Counted from the stretch's first letter, positions 1 to 9,057 are shown. The stretch: 45,941 nucleotides of DNA from Halioglobus japonicus (GCA_902705825.1 CACSIL010000045.1:33667-79607); one strand, 5' to 3'. Notes: generated by a model from the sequence alone, not told the origin. Numbers and translations: made by a program.

Positions 1-1556
1 CAGACGTTGGACCTCTGGATAAGTAGACTCCAGTTCATCCCGGCAAGATCCAGCGTTGCATAGTCAAAGTGCGGGCTCAGTGCCGTGAGCGAACCCCCGT
101 ACACTGAACCCATCGATATGCCGTTGTACTGTACGACTCCTGTCTTGAACAACACATTCCCACTGCCGTCCTGGAAGGCCGCTAAAGTCTGGAAGCCACC
201 GGCATTGACGATCGCCTCTGACAGGAAGATCTTGTTCAGGAGCGCTTGCTGAATCCTGTCAGGCAGTGTCGGAAACAAGCTCAAATCGCCGAGGAAGCTG
301 AATACGGTACCAATGTCTGGCTCTGACATGCCCCACCAATCCATGGAGCAGAAAATGGCATTGGCGATCTGCGCACCTTCGCCTGTCTGTGTGGCGATGC
401 TGCGGTCACCGAGCAGACCATGCCCTACGACGACAGCGCGTGTATCGGTATCGCCGTCGGCGGCATCATCCATCGCAGCCTGTGAAATGGCGCACAAAAA
501 GGGCACGTCCACCGTACCGTTCCCATTGAACTGTGTTGGCAGCGCATCGGGATCATCACTGGCAAAATTCATCCGGGAGCCTGGCCCCGCTGCAGCGCTG
601 TCGAGGAAGTTGGGAACAGTGATTGTGCCCTCGACAATACGCGCTATATCCGCATCTTCTGCCGGCGTGTTGTTTGTAACGGAGTCAATGATGACAACCG
701 GGGAGCTTCCAGCAAGAGCCGCCAGGCTGGTGTCGCGCATATGCAGTGCGCGAGCTGTGGTGTTCTCCGTCGACATGGTAGTGAAATCCCAGGCCTGGTA
801 GAGCGCCTCACGTGCAATACCGGTGTCTTCCAGGCTGGCAAAGAGTGACTCAAAATGCGCGCGGCGGGATTCAAGTGCGGGTATGTCAGAGGGAATCGCC
901 TCCTGGTACACGCGAAACGCAGGCTCAGGCGTGAGCCGTTCGCCGTCGGCGTCACGCAGGTTTTGCAGTGCGACGATATAGCGTTGGCCATTCTCCAGTG
1001 CCTGTGCAGCGTGAATGATCAGCGCTTGGGGCTCACCGGGTGCCGGGTTCTGGTCGAGTTCCGCCCAGATCATCTGGCGCTCGCCGGTCTGGGCGTGCAG
1101 TAGCTGAATGGGTGCTTCCGGGTCCAGAGAGGCGCCCATATCCACGATCGATGCGGCCCCGGTCACAGCGAGATCGATACCCTCGACCCGTGTTATCAGC
1201 GTGCCTGCGATGGAAAATCCGTCGCTGCGGTTAAACTCGGTGGGATCTATCGCCTTGCCTTTCTGGTTGGTGGGCATGGCCATGACATCAAAATTGACGC
1301 GCTTCCCGGTCGGGGTGGCGGGGTCATCGCGCATAAAATAGTCATTGGGGTAGGGGAGGAGGCACAGATCCGTCTGGGTAATATCGCAGTAATCGGCTTC
1401 TGAGACATCAATGCTCGCCGGGTCGACACTGTAAGTGGGCGTATCCACCGGAGGTGTAACCACCGCATCGGCTTGATCCGAGGTGTTATTGCCGTTCGAG
1501 CAGGCGGCCAGCAGTACGAACAGCGGAAGTATCCGCACCAATTTCATCGGCATCAT
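1..1556 (-). CDS. Lipoprotein with alpha/beta-hydrolase (lipase-like) motifs, C-terminus cut by window edge
   Basis: An uninterrupted minus-strand frame of 518 codons runs off the left edge. The N-terminus (MMPMKLVRILPLFVLLAACS) is a lipoprotein signal with lipobox L-A-A-C, so the product is probably anchored in the outer membrane or exported. A hydrophobic strand ending in G-H-G-L-L-G-D (His about residue 379) resembles the oxyanion-loop region of lipases, and G-I-S-M-G with Ser about 481 matches the GxSxG nucleophile elbow. The remaining Asp/His of a triad would lie off the window. The arrangement recalls the Pla-1/cef type of large extracellular lipases, but I cannot confirm that family. 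A GGAG motif sits about 9 bases before the first of three near-adjacent ATGs, so the start at 1556 is preferred (1553 and 1547 are alternatives). The gene stands alone downstream of the sigma-factor group. Confidence 0.8.
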   Translation of the reverse strand, partial: MMPMKLVRILPLFVLLAACSNGNNTSDQADAVVTPPVDTPTYSVDPASIDVSEADYCDITQTDLCLLPYPNDYFMRDDPATPTGKRVNFDVMAMPTNQKGKAIDPTEFNRSDGFSIAGTLITRVEGIDLAVTGAASIVDMGASLDPEAPIQLLHAQTGERQMIWAELDQNPAPGEPQALIIHAAQALENGQRYIVALQNLRDADGERLTPEPAFRVYQEAIPSDIPALESRRAHFESLFASLEDTGIAREALYQAWDFTTMSTENTTARALHMRDTSLAALAGSSPVVIIDSVTNNTPAEDADIARIVEGTITVPNFLDSAAAGPGSRMNFASDDPDALPTQFNGNGTVDVPFLCAISQAAMDDAADGDTDTRAVVVGHGLLGDRSIATQTGEGAQIANAIFCSMDWWGMSEPDIGTVFSFLGDLSLFPTLPDRIQQALLNKIFLSEAIVNAGGFQTLAAFQDGSGNVLFKTGVVQYNGISMGSVYGGSLTALSPHFDYATLDLAGMNWSLLIQRSNV

Positions 1557-1764
1557 GGGCACTGTCTCCAACAATTTATAATCTTATTCTGTGGGGCCTA
1601 TTCTATTGGTGTGAGAGTAAAAACTCCAATGGGGATAAAGGGGGCAAATTGAGCGTTAACCGGAACCCGTTAGCGCTACGTTTACGGCCCCAGAAATGAC
1701 GGTGCTACGCGATGTGATGTTCTGCCACTCTGTGGCGTATGGTAGCCATGCTACTCTAACGCCA

Positions 1765-2241
1765 TCAGTTTCTCATTGTTCCCAGCGTCTTGCGCTTCAG
1801 TTTTATCTCCTGATTGATGGTATCGATCTGCTCTTCGGTTAGTGTATTTTTGATCGTGATCAAGAGCTCCAAATGCGCCAGTTTGAACCGGGATTCCAGG
1901 GCCAGTACTTTTTCGGCCAGTGCCAGCGACTCCTCAGTGTTAATGTTGTATGTAGAAAACGCTTGCTGCAATTTCTGCTGCTCGCCTTGCATTGTCCACT
2001 GTAAATCAGCGACATTTGCCTGGAAATTCGTTACCGCATCGACAATTGTCTTGCGTTGAGCCGGTGTGATGCCGAGACGATCCTGGTAACGCATGAGGAT
2101 ATCTGGCGGATACAGCCCCATTTTGAGTGCCTCGCGTTTCACCTGAACGCTGCGTGTCATGTCAGTCTGTGCCACGGTTGTCTGACTCGCGGCGCCCAGA
2201 CTAAAACAGGCTGCAATCATCAGTAAGTGAATTGGTTTCAT
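1765..2241 (-). CDS. Spy/CpxP-like periplasmic protein
   Basis: A 158-residue exported protein with an N-terminal signal peptide (MKPIHLLMIAACFSLGAASQ). The mature part is helical and charged and holds two LTxxQ-like elements, LGITPAQRK near residue 60 and TLTEEQID near 135. These are the signature of the Spy/CpxP/ZraP periplasmic group, which act as chaperones or metal and stress sensors. The start at 2241 is chosen because a perfect GGAGG lies 8 bases upstream; a longer frame to 2256 would place the ribosome site inside the gene. It is the last gene after an ECF sigma factor and a one-TM protein, so it is either a regulon target or a modulator of that sigma/anti-sigma pair. Ligand and partner are not visible. 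Confidence 0.75.
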   Translation of the reverse strand: MKPIHLLMIAACFSLGAASQTTVAQTDMTRSVQVKREALKMGLYPPDILMRYQDRLGITPAQRKTIVDAVTNFQANVADLQWTMQGEQQKLQQAFSTYNINTEESLALAEKVLALESRFKLAHLELLITIKNTLTEEQIDTINQEIKLKRKTLGTMRN

Positions 2242-2268
2242 CGCTAATTCCTCCAAATATCCGTATGT

Positions 2269-2655
2269 TCAATTTGTACTTTGCAGATCGCCAGCCATTG
2301 TATCCGTCTCATAAATCTCCGGAAGATCGGTCACGCCGGGCAGCGTGCCGGGGGAGACAGATAACAGTGAGTCGGTAGCAGGGCTGCTGGCGTTCATTAT
2401 TTCTGCATATAACTGTGCTGGATCCTGTGGTGCAGGCTCACGAGTGAGTAACAGCATAAGCGCCGCCAATACGGCGATCGCTGCGGCCACTTTCGGCGTG
2501 ATGCGATACGTCGTTTGGTCGCCAGGTAATGGATCTTGCTGTGAGCGTGCTGCCGTGTCGGGAAAGTCTGGCGCCTGTGCTATCTCTTGGCGACGCATCT
2601 CTGCGAAAAGGTGTTCCAGGCTCTGCTTGGCGGCGGTATCGTGTTTAGGGTGCAT
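2269..2655 (-). CDS. Single-TM protein, putative anti-sigma factor
   Basis: A 128-residue protein with a soluble charged N-terminal half, one hydrophobic segment around residues 54-70 (VAAAIAVLAALMLLLTR) and a short extracytoplasmic tail. It overlaps the 3' end of the ECF sigma gene by 11 bases, so the two are probably translationally coupled. An adjacent one-TM protein just downstream of an ECF sigma is most often its anti-sigma factor. No zinc anti-sigma HxxxCxxC motif is present, so the family is not identified and the role is inferred from position and topology only. Confidence 0.6.
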   Translation of the reverse strand: MHPKHDTAAKQSLEHLFAEMRRQEIAQAPDFPDTAARSQQDPLPGDQTTYRITPKVAAAIAVLAALMLLLTREPAPQDPAQLYAEIMNASSPATDSLLSVSPGTLPGVTDLPEIYETDTMAGDLQSTN

Positions 2656-3172
2656 CTGTGTCGTTCTCCGTCAGTATCTGGAGCAGCCGTTCCTTGCCGC
2701 GGTGATAGTGAGTTCTTGCGGAGCCCACGGTGATTTGCACGGTTGTCGCAGCTTCCTCCAGCGACAACCCGCTGTAAAAAACCAGGTGTAGTACTTCCTT
2801 CTGTCGCTGTGAAAGTTGTAGCAGGGCATTCTGCAATTTCTGCGACGTTTGATTGTTGTGCAACGCCTCGGTCATGGTGCTGTTCTGGCCGGAAGCTGGC
2901 TGCCCGGGTTCCGCATCATCGGCGACAAGACGCAGATTAAGTATCGAGCGTCGTTTCTGGGTTCGTAGTACATCCGCTGCTACCCGCTTTATAACAGCGA
3001 AAAACCAGGTTCTAAGGGTGGCAGTTCCTTTGAAATCAGCGCGCCCATCCAGCACTCGCAAATAGGATTCTTGTAATACATCTTCAGCGAGTTCGCGGTG
3101 CCAGGCGCAACAGGCCAGCGCCCAACCATAACTGTCGGTATGCAGGGCTTTCAGTTGTTCGAGTGTCGACAC
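2645..3172 (-). CDS. ECF-type RNA polymerase sigma factor
   Basis: About 175 residues with sigma-70 region 2 in the first half (ELAEDVLQESYLRVLDG, then a TLRTWFFAVIKRVAAD segment matching the -10 recognition helix region) and region 4 near the C-terminus (LSQRQKEVLHLVFYSGLSLE, followed by a GSARTHYHRGKERL recognition helix). Length and two-domain layout are typical of extracytoplasmic-function sigma factors. GTG at 3172 is chosen as start, with a weak GAGAG-like site 9 bases upstream; an earlier in-frame GTG at 3235 has no ribosome site. The gene lies just after the DUF1501 gene and overlaps the putative anti-sigma gene, suggesting one transcriptional group. Confidence 0.85.
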   Translation of the reverse strand: MSTLEQLKALHTDSYGWALACCAWHRELAEDVLQESYLRVLDGRADFKGTATLRTWFFAVIKRVAADVLRTQKRRSILNLRLVADDAEPGQPASGQNSTMTEALHNNQTSQKLQNALLQLSQRQKEVLHLVFYSGLSLEEAATTVQITVGSARTHYHRGKERLLQILTENDTDAP

Positions 3173-3253
3173 AACAGACTTTCTCTCACTGAGATGCGCA
3201 CAATTGTACCCCGCAACGTCACCGGGAAAATACACTGTGGGTTTTTGTGCCGC

Positions 3254-4639
3254 TCATACAAAAAGGTTCAACCCGCCAGCAGTGAAGTTTGCCAGCCCGG
3301 GCAGGGCCGTGTTCAGTTCCTGCTGGTTGAGACCGAACCAGCTTCCCATCGGAGCGGCGAACTGTTCCACTGAGAGGGAAGGGATCAAGCGGCCATTGCC
3401 GGCATCCTGGCTGTGCTCGAGTTGCGATACTGGGATATCGCCATAGATTTCGCCACCTTTGACGGCGCCCCCAACAACGAAGTGATGGCTTCCCCATCCG
3501 TGATCCGTGCCATCACCATTTACTGTTAGCGTCCGTCCGAAATCTGCTGCAGTGAACGTAGTTACCTCATTTGCGACACCCAGCTCTTCAGTAGCTGAGT
3601 AAAACGCACTGATGGAATCACTGATATCCTGCTGTAAGCCCGGCAGGTCTGCCGCTTGTGTTGAGTGTGTATCGAACCCGCCTATCGATACAAAAAATAC
3701 CTGTCTGGAAGCGCCCAGTGTGTCGCGTACTGCGATAGTTTGAGCTACGGCGCGTAACTGCGCGCCCAGGCCGCTAGTGGGGAAGGGCGTATTGATCGCA
3801 GTACTGGAAAGCAGGGCATTGCCCAAGGTGTCGTTGGCCGCCAGAGAGACCCTGCTGAGATTGATAACGTCCCTCTCGAACAGGTTGCTGCGGTTGGCAC
3901 CTGTAGAATCAAAGTGATCCCGTAATAGTGATCCCAGTTGCGCCGGAGCTGCTTCAATTAGGCGAATAGCTGGCACGCCGTCGGCGCTTATCTGAAAGGG
4001 TGAGACGCGCTCCCCAGTGAGGAATACGGAGTTGCCTGCCAGTGAAATTTGAGAGAATACGCTCTGCAGGTTACCCGTCATTGTGGCATCGCCAAAGCGT
4101 CCGCCCCAGCCCAATTGTGAGCCTTCGGGGGCGAATGACATCCAGGTGGACTGTTGGTCGTTATGGGAGAAAAGGCGAGCCGGAAGCTGGGCCGAGTTAT
4201 TGTAAAACCCTGCTCGATCTGTAGGTTCGGTCAACGGCCCCACATTGCCAACTATGGCCGCGCGCCCCTGCGTAAACAACGTGTGCATGGCACTCATCTG
4301 CGGAGGCAGTGCAAACTGCCGAGCGCCGAAGGTGTTGTTCAGCGGTGTTAACGCCAGCAGGGATTCGCGCGTACGGGTGGAGCCCCCCGGCAGTGCGGCA
4401 TAGGTGTCCAGCAGCGGTGCGCGAATATCCGCATAGTCATTGTAGGAGGCCGTGTCATAGGGCAATACGGTGTCATGGCAATCCATTCCGCCGAACAGGA
4501 AGACGCATACCAGAGCGCGGTAGCCGGAGGTGTCTGCGGCCTGCGCATTGAATCCCGCTAGTGACCCGAGTATGGAGCCACCGGACATCGTCATAGGTAG
4601 TGCCAGGGATGATTTCAGAAAACTTCGTCGATTTTGCAT
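3254..4639 (-). CDS. DUF1501 family protein, Tat-exported
   Basis: 461 residues beginning with a twin-arginine-type signal (NRRSFLKSSLALPMTMSGG), followed by the typical DUF1501 opening ALVCVFLFGGMDCHDTVLPY and later IGGFDTHSTQ, TTFTAADFGRTLTVNGDGTD and HGWGSHHFVVGG. DUF1501 proteins belong to the alkaline-phosphatase/sulfatase-like superfamily, but their substrate is unknown; they are usually encoded beside a DUF1800 protein, as here. The Asp/His-rich motifs (GGMDCHD, DHGWGSHH) probably bind metal. The gene lies 25 bases after the DUF1800 gene and 80 bases before the preferred sigma-factor start, so co-transcription is likely. Confidence 0.9.
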   Translation of the reverse strand: MQNRRSFLKSSLALPMTMSGGSILGSLAGFNAQAADTSGYRALVCVFLFGGMDCHDTVLPYDTASYNDYADIRAPLLDTYAALPGGSTRTRESLLALTPLNNTFGARQFALPPQMSAMHTLFTQGRAAIVGNVGPLTEPTDRAGFYNNSAQLPARLFSHNDQQSTWMSFAPEGSQLGWGGRFGDATMTGNLQSVFSQISLAGNSVFLTGERVSPFQISADGVPAIRLIEAAPAQLGSLLRDHFDSTGANRSNLFERDVINLSRVSLAANDTLGNALLSSTAINTPFPTSGLGAQLRAVAQTIAVRDTLGASRQVFFVSIGGFDTHSTQAADLPGLQQDISDSISAFYSATEELGVANEVTTFTAADFGRTLTVNGDGTDHGWGSHHFVVGGAVKGGEIYGDIPVSQLEHSQDAGNGRLIPSLSVEQFAAPMGSWFGLNQQELNTALPGLANFTAGGLNLFV

Positions 4640-4664
4640 AGTCAGTATCCTGTTTGGTTTGCGC

Positions 4665-6428
4665 CTAGCGCAACACGATGTATTCGGGAGATGTCATCAC
4701 TAATACACTGGCCAAACGCACTCGTAGCAACAGATCTTCCTCTGTGTCAGAACTCAGGAGATTCAGAAGATCGGTGATTCGCGCGCGCGTTTCATCCTGC
4801 AGGGTGCCGTATGTCAGGAGCAGATCGAGGTTGTCTAACAGCGCTTGAGGGTCGGCCGCCAACTTAATCTGGGGGGAGTAGTTCGCGACATAAGTCGGCG
4901 GTTGGTCGGCATCGATTTTACGTGATAAGCCAAATGCAAATGTCGTCAGGAAGTTGGGATATCCGACCAACGTACTGGCGTTGGTAATCTGCAGTTCTGG
5001 CGCTGTGAGCCCGGCGGCGCCAGTTTCAGTGCCGGGTGCGATGTATCCTGGACGATAAAAGTTGAATACCGAAGGCGAACGGTAGGCCTGCTGGCCCAGT
5101 GCTTCCGGCTGATTGGTATTGCGCAGTAAGAACTCATTGGCGGCATCAGCACTATTGATCTCGAAAGCGCGCGCCCAATGTGTAAAGCGCAGCACCGGTT
5201 CACGGAGTTTGCCAAACTGGGGACTATTAGCAGAGTCTGAGGAGCGTGCCTCCTCATCCATCAGTATTGCGGCAATCATGGCTTTCAGATCGCCGCGTTC
5301 ACCACTTCCCACTACCGTGCCCGAGGGCAATGGGTATTCGCCGCTGTCGAATGCAGCAGCCACCCGGGTGATGTAATCTGCGCTGGGGGCGCTTGTGACA
5401 AAGCGCTGAATCATTTGTCGACCCACGAAAGGCCCGACATTCGGGTGATTGAAGATACCGTCAAGCGCCAAATTGATGCTTTCGTCTCCGGGCGTATTCT
5501 CTGCAATGGTAATCGTCAGGAATTGCTTGGCTTCCTCTGAGTGAAATTGATCAAACATGGTAAGCGCAGAATAGTATGCCGACGGGGAAACGCGCCGAAA
5601 CGGTGTTTGAAAATTCGGCGCGACTAAACTCAGCCCGGTGAATACCTTGGCCAGTTCAGTGATGTCATCGTTGTCGTACAATTCCACCTCGCTCCCATCC
5701 GCCCCGATGGCGGGGGTGCCGTCCGGATTAAGCTCAAGCAGTCCGAGGGTGAACAATTGCAGTAGCTCGCGGGCATAGTTTTCGTCGGGTACACGCCTCA
5801 GAACGGGATCGGCTTTTTCATTCCTCAGGTAGGTCAAAAATACTGCCATCGCCGGCGAATAGGTCACGTTTTGCAACAGATCGCGGTAATTGCCGAAGGC
5901 GCCTTCTGTCAGTATGTCTGCGTAGTGCGCTAATGACTGGGGTGCCCGCCCCGCATTGCTGTCGCCGGAGACTACCAGTATCTGTGACAGGGCAAAGGCC
6001 ATGCGCTGACGAAGCTGATCGTCGCCTTCGATAGCCGTTTTCCAGAAGGAATCAGACGGGAGAAAGACCAGCTCAGGCAGGGGCTGACCATTGTCTCCCA
6101 AAAAGCTACCATCTTCGGGGAAGTGTGACAGCACCTCCTCAAGATGCAGCGACGCGGGTTTTTCAAACTCGTTCAGCAACCACTGTTCTAAACCCAGCGA
6201 TACCAGTTCCTCGATGTCTGACTGGGTTGGTCCGAAGGTGGCCTGACTGAGGAATCGACTAGCTTCCTCCTCAGTGATTAGGTCGGGCTGCGGTGTTACC
6301 ACAGGTGGGTCCGTGGCCAGTGTGTCACCGGACTCTGATGAAGACCCTCCGCCACCACAGGCGAATAGTAGCAGCGTGGAGACCAGTAGTAGCGCGGCTC
6401 TGAGATACAGTGGGCTGAAAGGGCGCAT
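4665..6428 (-). CDS. DUF1800 domain lipoprotein
   Basis: 587 residues with a lipoprotein signal (LLLVSTLLLFACGGGG) followed by a Gly/Ser linker. The domain opens with EEEASRFLSQATFGPTQSDI, the characteristic start of DUF1800, and contains NYARELLQLFTLGL and LREPVLRFTHWARAF, both standard for the family. Function is unknown; a paired DUF1501 gene follows directly. The start is supported by AGGGG 6 bases before ATG. It is the first gene of a possible five-gene transcription unit that includes an ECF sigma factor. No clear sigma-70 promoter could be picked in the 299 bases upstream. Confidence 0.9.
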   Translation of the reverse strand: MRPFSPLYLRAALLLVSTLLLFACGGGGSSSESGDTLATDPPVVTPQPDLITEEEASRFLSQATFGPTQSDIEELVSLGLEQWLLNEFEKPASLHLEEVLSHFPEDGSFLGDNGQPLPELVFLPSDSFWKTAIEGDDQLRQRMAFALSQILVVSGDSNAGRAPQSLAHYADILTEGAFGNYRDLLQNVTYSPAMAVFLTYLRNEKADPVLRRVPDENYARELLQLFTLGLLELNPDGTPAIGADGSEVELYDNDDITELAKVFTGLSLVAPNFQTPFRRVSPSAYYSALTMFDQFHSEEAKQFLTITIAENTPGDESINLALDGIFNHPNVGPFVGRQMIQRFVTSAPSADYITRVAAAFDSGEYPLPSGTVVGSGERGDLKAMIAAILMDEEARSSDSANSPQFGKLREPVLRFTHWARAFEINSADAANEFLLRNTNQPEALGQQAYRSPSVFNFYRPGYIAPGTETGAAGLTAPELQITNASTLVGYPNFLTTFAFGLSRKIDADQPPTYVANYSPQIKLAADPQALLDNLDLLLTYGTLQDETRARITDLLNLLSSDTEEDLLLRVRLASVLVMTSPEYIVLR

Positions 6429-6727
6429 GCTTTCCCCTGATAGGTGACTTTCTACTTAGTCGTTCAGGGAATACGTTTATATGACAGGATACGTAGAAAA
6501 AACTGCTTTTTTTTACGATCACTGACTCGTCAGTAGTCTGGCGCTGTAAGCTGCTATGTAATCAACACAGAGATGATTGGGTTTAACAGCAGCACAACGC
6601 CGAGCAAAGTGAGCATGATTGTATGTTGCAGTCAGGAACACGCGTGAAAGCGGAGTTGCCAGCCTGCTCGCGTTCCTGTTGTGATAGGTTTGGCGAGAGG
6701 GTAGCGCCATAAGTGTCTGAGTCCTGC

Positions 6728-6976
6728 CTATTCAGCCTCATAGTCCAGGATAAACTTGGTCACAAACACCGATTGCCCATGCTCTTTGTGACTCCATTGG
6801 AGCAGCTCGGTAATGGCTTCCATCACGGTCAGGTACTCGCCAATAATGACGGTTGAGGTGGAGCCCGGGTTGACCCGAAGATTCTGTCGGGATTGCAGTT
6901 TTTCGATAAAGCCTTCTACCCGATCTTTGAAGTTCACGTGAAGCGGATACATACTGATATCAACTGTGACGAGCAT
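6728..6976 (-). CDS. Small YkoF/MTH1187-like (putative thiamine-binding) protein
   Basis: 82 residues starting MLVTVDISMYPLHVNFKDRV, with the conserved STSTVIIGEYLTVMEAI and a C-terminal VFVTKFILDY strand. This beta-alpha-beta pattern matches the MTH1187/YkoF group of small proteins, some of which bind thiamine or its pyrimidine moiety. The start at 6976 has AGAGGA 7 bases upstream; the longer open frame upstream is antiparallel to nothing real and runs into the GMC gene. It lies 41 bases after the GMC oxidoreductase gene on the same strand. Whether it serves that enzyme or is an unrelated passenger is unclear. Confidence 0.7.
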   Translation of the reverse strand: MLVTVDISMYPLHVNFKDRVEGFIEKLQSRQNLRVNPGSTSTVIIGEYLTVMEAITELLQWSHKEHGQSVFVTKFILDYEAE

Positions 6977-7017
6977 GGTGTTGTCCTCTGATTGGAAATA
7001 CTGATTCAATGGTGTGG

Positions 7018-8604
7018 TCAGGCTCTGGGTTGCGACTGCGCCAAATGAGCCGCCAGGCGGGCCGCAATCGCGACGATGGTGAGCGTGGGGTTGGCGTAGC
7101 CAGTCGTGGGAAATACCGCAGAACCGGCGATGTAAAGATTCGCCAGACCGTGTACCCGACAATCTCGGTTGACGACACTGCTGCGCGGTGAATCTCCCAT
7201 GCGGGTGGTGCCGTACTGATGGTTGCCACCGTGCAGAAATTTACCGCCAGCCTCCGGGATGGACCATTGTTCAGGGCCTGACTGAACACGGCCTATGCCA
7301 TTGCGCGCTATGCTGCCGCCGAGCAGTCGCATGCCGTTCTTCATACTGGTTCGATCCAGTTCGTTAAGGCGCCAATCCATGACCGCCCGGCGCAGCCCGA
7401 GCTGATCACGCTCTTCAGCGAGCATTATTCGGCTGTCCCTATTCGGTGCCTGCTCCGCTCGCACTTCCAGTGGCGCATAGAGCGTCTGCGGGTTCGCTTG
7501 TTGCGTCAGCAGCGATTCCAAATCATGCATGTATTCAGGCACTTCACCCACTTCACCGACGCGCGCGGCGGGTACGCCCTGTAAAGCACGACGAACTATG
7601 GCTGGCAGGGCGCGCAGTAGTGCCTCCCTCTCGCCTGGGGCTTGCTGCTCCATTACAAAGAAGTGAAAGTTGAGCAGTTCTTGCTCACTGGCCGCACGCG
7701 GATTGATCGCCGTTAGTATTGCCACTTTACTGGTATTGGTGCGGCGTAAACGCTGCTTGGCTGCGGCATTGAACATCAGTAAACGTGGGCCATAGAAGAC
7801 CGGGTGTTGCAGGAAGTTGCGACCGACCATGTCATGGTTGTTCCCCAGACCGGCCGTGTGCACGCCGTTGGCATTCAACAACAGCCGTGCAGTTTGTATC
7901 GCGCCTGCTGCAAGCACAAAGCGCTGCGCCACTACCTGGAAGCGTTTGCCTTGCAGCGTTGAGACTTCAAGTGCAATCACACGCGCGCCTGTATCATCCG
8001 TCACGATATCGATGACTGTTGAATCCAGAAAGGTTCGAATGCGGGTGGATGATTCCAGCTGCGGACCATAGCGCGGGCCAAAGCGCACCGGTGAACTGTC
8101 GTAGTAGAAAACGGCGTTCTGAAAATCCCTATCCTCAAGCAGCGGCCCCTTATCGGCACCGCTGGAGCGCAGCCGGGCGAGATCGTATTCTGCTGGTGGC
8201 AGCTCAAGAATCCTGTGGGCGGTATCGTAGTGGGGTAGCAAATCGTTCAATCCGATAGGCCAGCCACTGCCGGGAACCCAGTCGCGTCGCTCCATGTCCA
8301 CTGCATCAAGCCGCCTGCACAAACCTCCCCAAAGGGCGCTGGTGCCGCCGAGGCCGCGTACCCGGTTGGTTACGCTGGGGTCCGTTCTGATGCCAATCTG
8401 TGGTGTTTCGTTGAGTGCTGTATGCGCTTGATCGGGCATGCGGTCACCGCTTTCAAGTAACACGCAATCAATGCCCTGGCGCTCCAGTTCAAGCGCGACT
8501 GTCATGCCGGCGGGGCCAGAGCCGACAATGCAGATGTCGGTGTGGATTTGCCCGGGTGTGTTGTCGCCGGTCGTTATCATGCGGTGGCAACTTCGCGCAG
8601 ACAC
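7018..8604 (-). CDS. GMC-family FAD-dependent oxidoreductase
   Basis: 528 residues if started at GTG 8604 (an ATG at 8580 is an equally plausible start). The N-terminal FAD-binding motif DICIVGSGPAGMTVALELE (about 24-42) is followed by an ESGD segment and by GGTSALWGG. The C-terminal domain carries HGGNHQYGTTRMG (from about 458) and the closing FAD motif LYIAGSAVFPTTGYANPTLT. These mark the glucose-methanol-choline family, which oxidises alcohols or sugars. There is no export signal of its own; the upstream gene encodes a small Tat-signal protein that could carry it across the membrane as a complex. The substrate cannot be read from the sequence. Confidence 0.85.
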   Translation of the reverse strand: MSARSCHRMITTGDNTPGQIHTDICIVGSGPAGMTVALELERQGIDCVLLESGDRMPDQAHTALNETPQIGIRTDPSVTNRVRGLGGTSALWGGLCRRLDAVDMERRDWVPGSGWPIGLNDLLPHYDTAHRILELPPAEYDLARLRSSGADKGPLLEDRDFQNAVFYYDSSPVRFGPRYGPQLESSTRIRTFLDSTVIDIVTDDTGARVIALEVSTLQGKRFQVVAQRFVLAAGAIQTARLLLNANGVHTAGLGNNHDMVGRNFLQHPVFYGPRLLMFNAAAKQRLRRTNTSKVAILTAINPRAASEQELLNFHFFVMEQQAPGEREALLRALPAIVRRALQGVPAARVGEVGEVPEYMHDLESLLTQQANPQTLYAPLEVRAEQAPNRDSRIMLAEERDQLGLRRAVMDWRLNELDRTSMKNGMRLLGGSIARNGIGRVQSGPEQWSIPEAGGKFLHGGNHQYGTTRMGDSPRSSVVNRDCRVHGLANLYIAGSAVFPTTGYANPTLTIVAIAARLAAHLAQSQPRA

Positions 8605-8656
8605 ATCGTTGCTCGGCGCCTGTACCCAGGCTTGATTCCAAAGCTACTCACAGCCG

Positions 8657-9004
8657 TCATACACTTTGGGTGTAAATATAGACGCACAAGCGAAGCTCCG
8701 TCTCTGCAAGCCACCAGCCATCCACCTGCACCAAACGGTTGGCTTCCAGGTCGTCACTTATCATCGCGCGCAGGCGGGGTGCCCATTGCTCTTTCGACGC
8801 AGGCGGTGTGCCGCGCCAGAGCTCTGCGGGGTTGGCAAGGGTATCGGCAAAACGCTCGCCGATTCTGCGGGCGGCGTAGCTATTGGCCAGCGGGCTGTTG
8901 CTCTCGAATACGTGGTCGAGCAGGAGTAGGGCGGAACCACCGGCAAGCGTCGCAGAGCCTGCGATAAGTACCCCTCGCCGCGTGAACCGGGCAGGGCGAC
9001 TCAT
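8657..9004 (-). CDS. Small Tat-signal protein, possible accessory subunit of the GMC oxidoreductase
   Basis: 115 residues with a twin-arginine signal (FTRRGVLIAGSATLAGGSAL) and a short mature domain. Small Tat-signal subunits encoded directly before a GMC dehydrogenase are known from fructose, sorbitol and gluconate dehydrogenases, where they piggy-back the flavin subunit to the periplasm. The gene lies 52 bases before the GMC gene on the same strand. The mature part (SYAARRIGERFADTLA, LVQVDGWWLAETELRL) is shorter than the usual gluconate dehydrogenase subunit 3, so the assignment rests mainly on context. Confidence 0.6.
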   Translation of the reverse strand: MSRPARFTRRGVLIAGSATLAGGSALLLLDHVFESNSPLANSYAARRIGERFADTLANPAELWRGTPPASKEQWAPRLRAMISDDLEANRLVQVDGWWLAETELRLCVYIYTQSV

Positions 9005-9057
9005 AACTTAAATCCGTTGCGCTGTTTCATGGGCATGGTGTAGTGGCACTGGTTAGG

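Noticed and set aside
6519..6710. 63-codon open frame between the DUF1800 and YkoF-like genes
   Set aside because: No ribosome site, skewed composition and no motifs; treated as intergenic.
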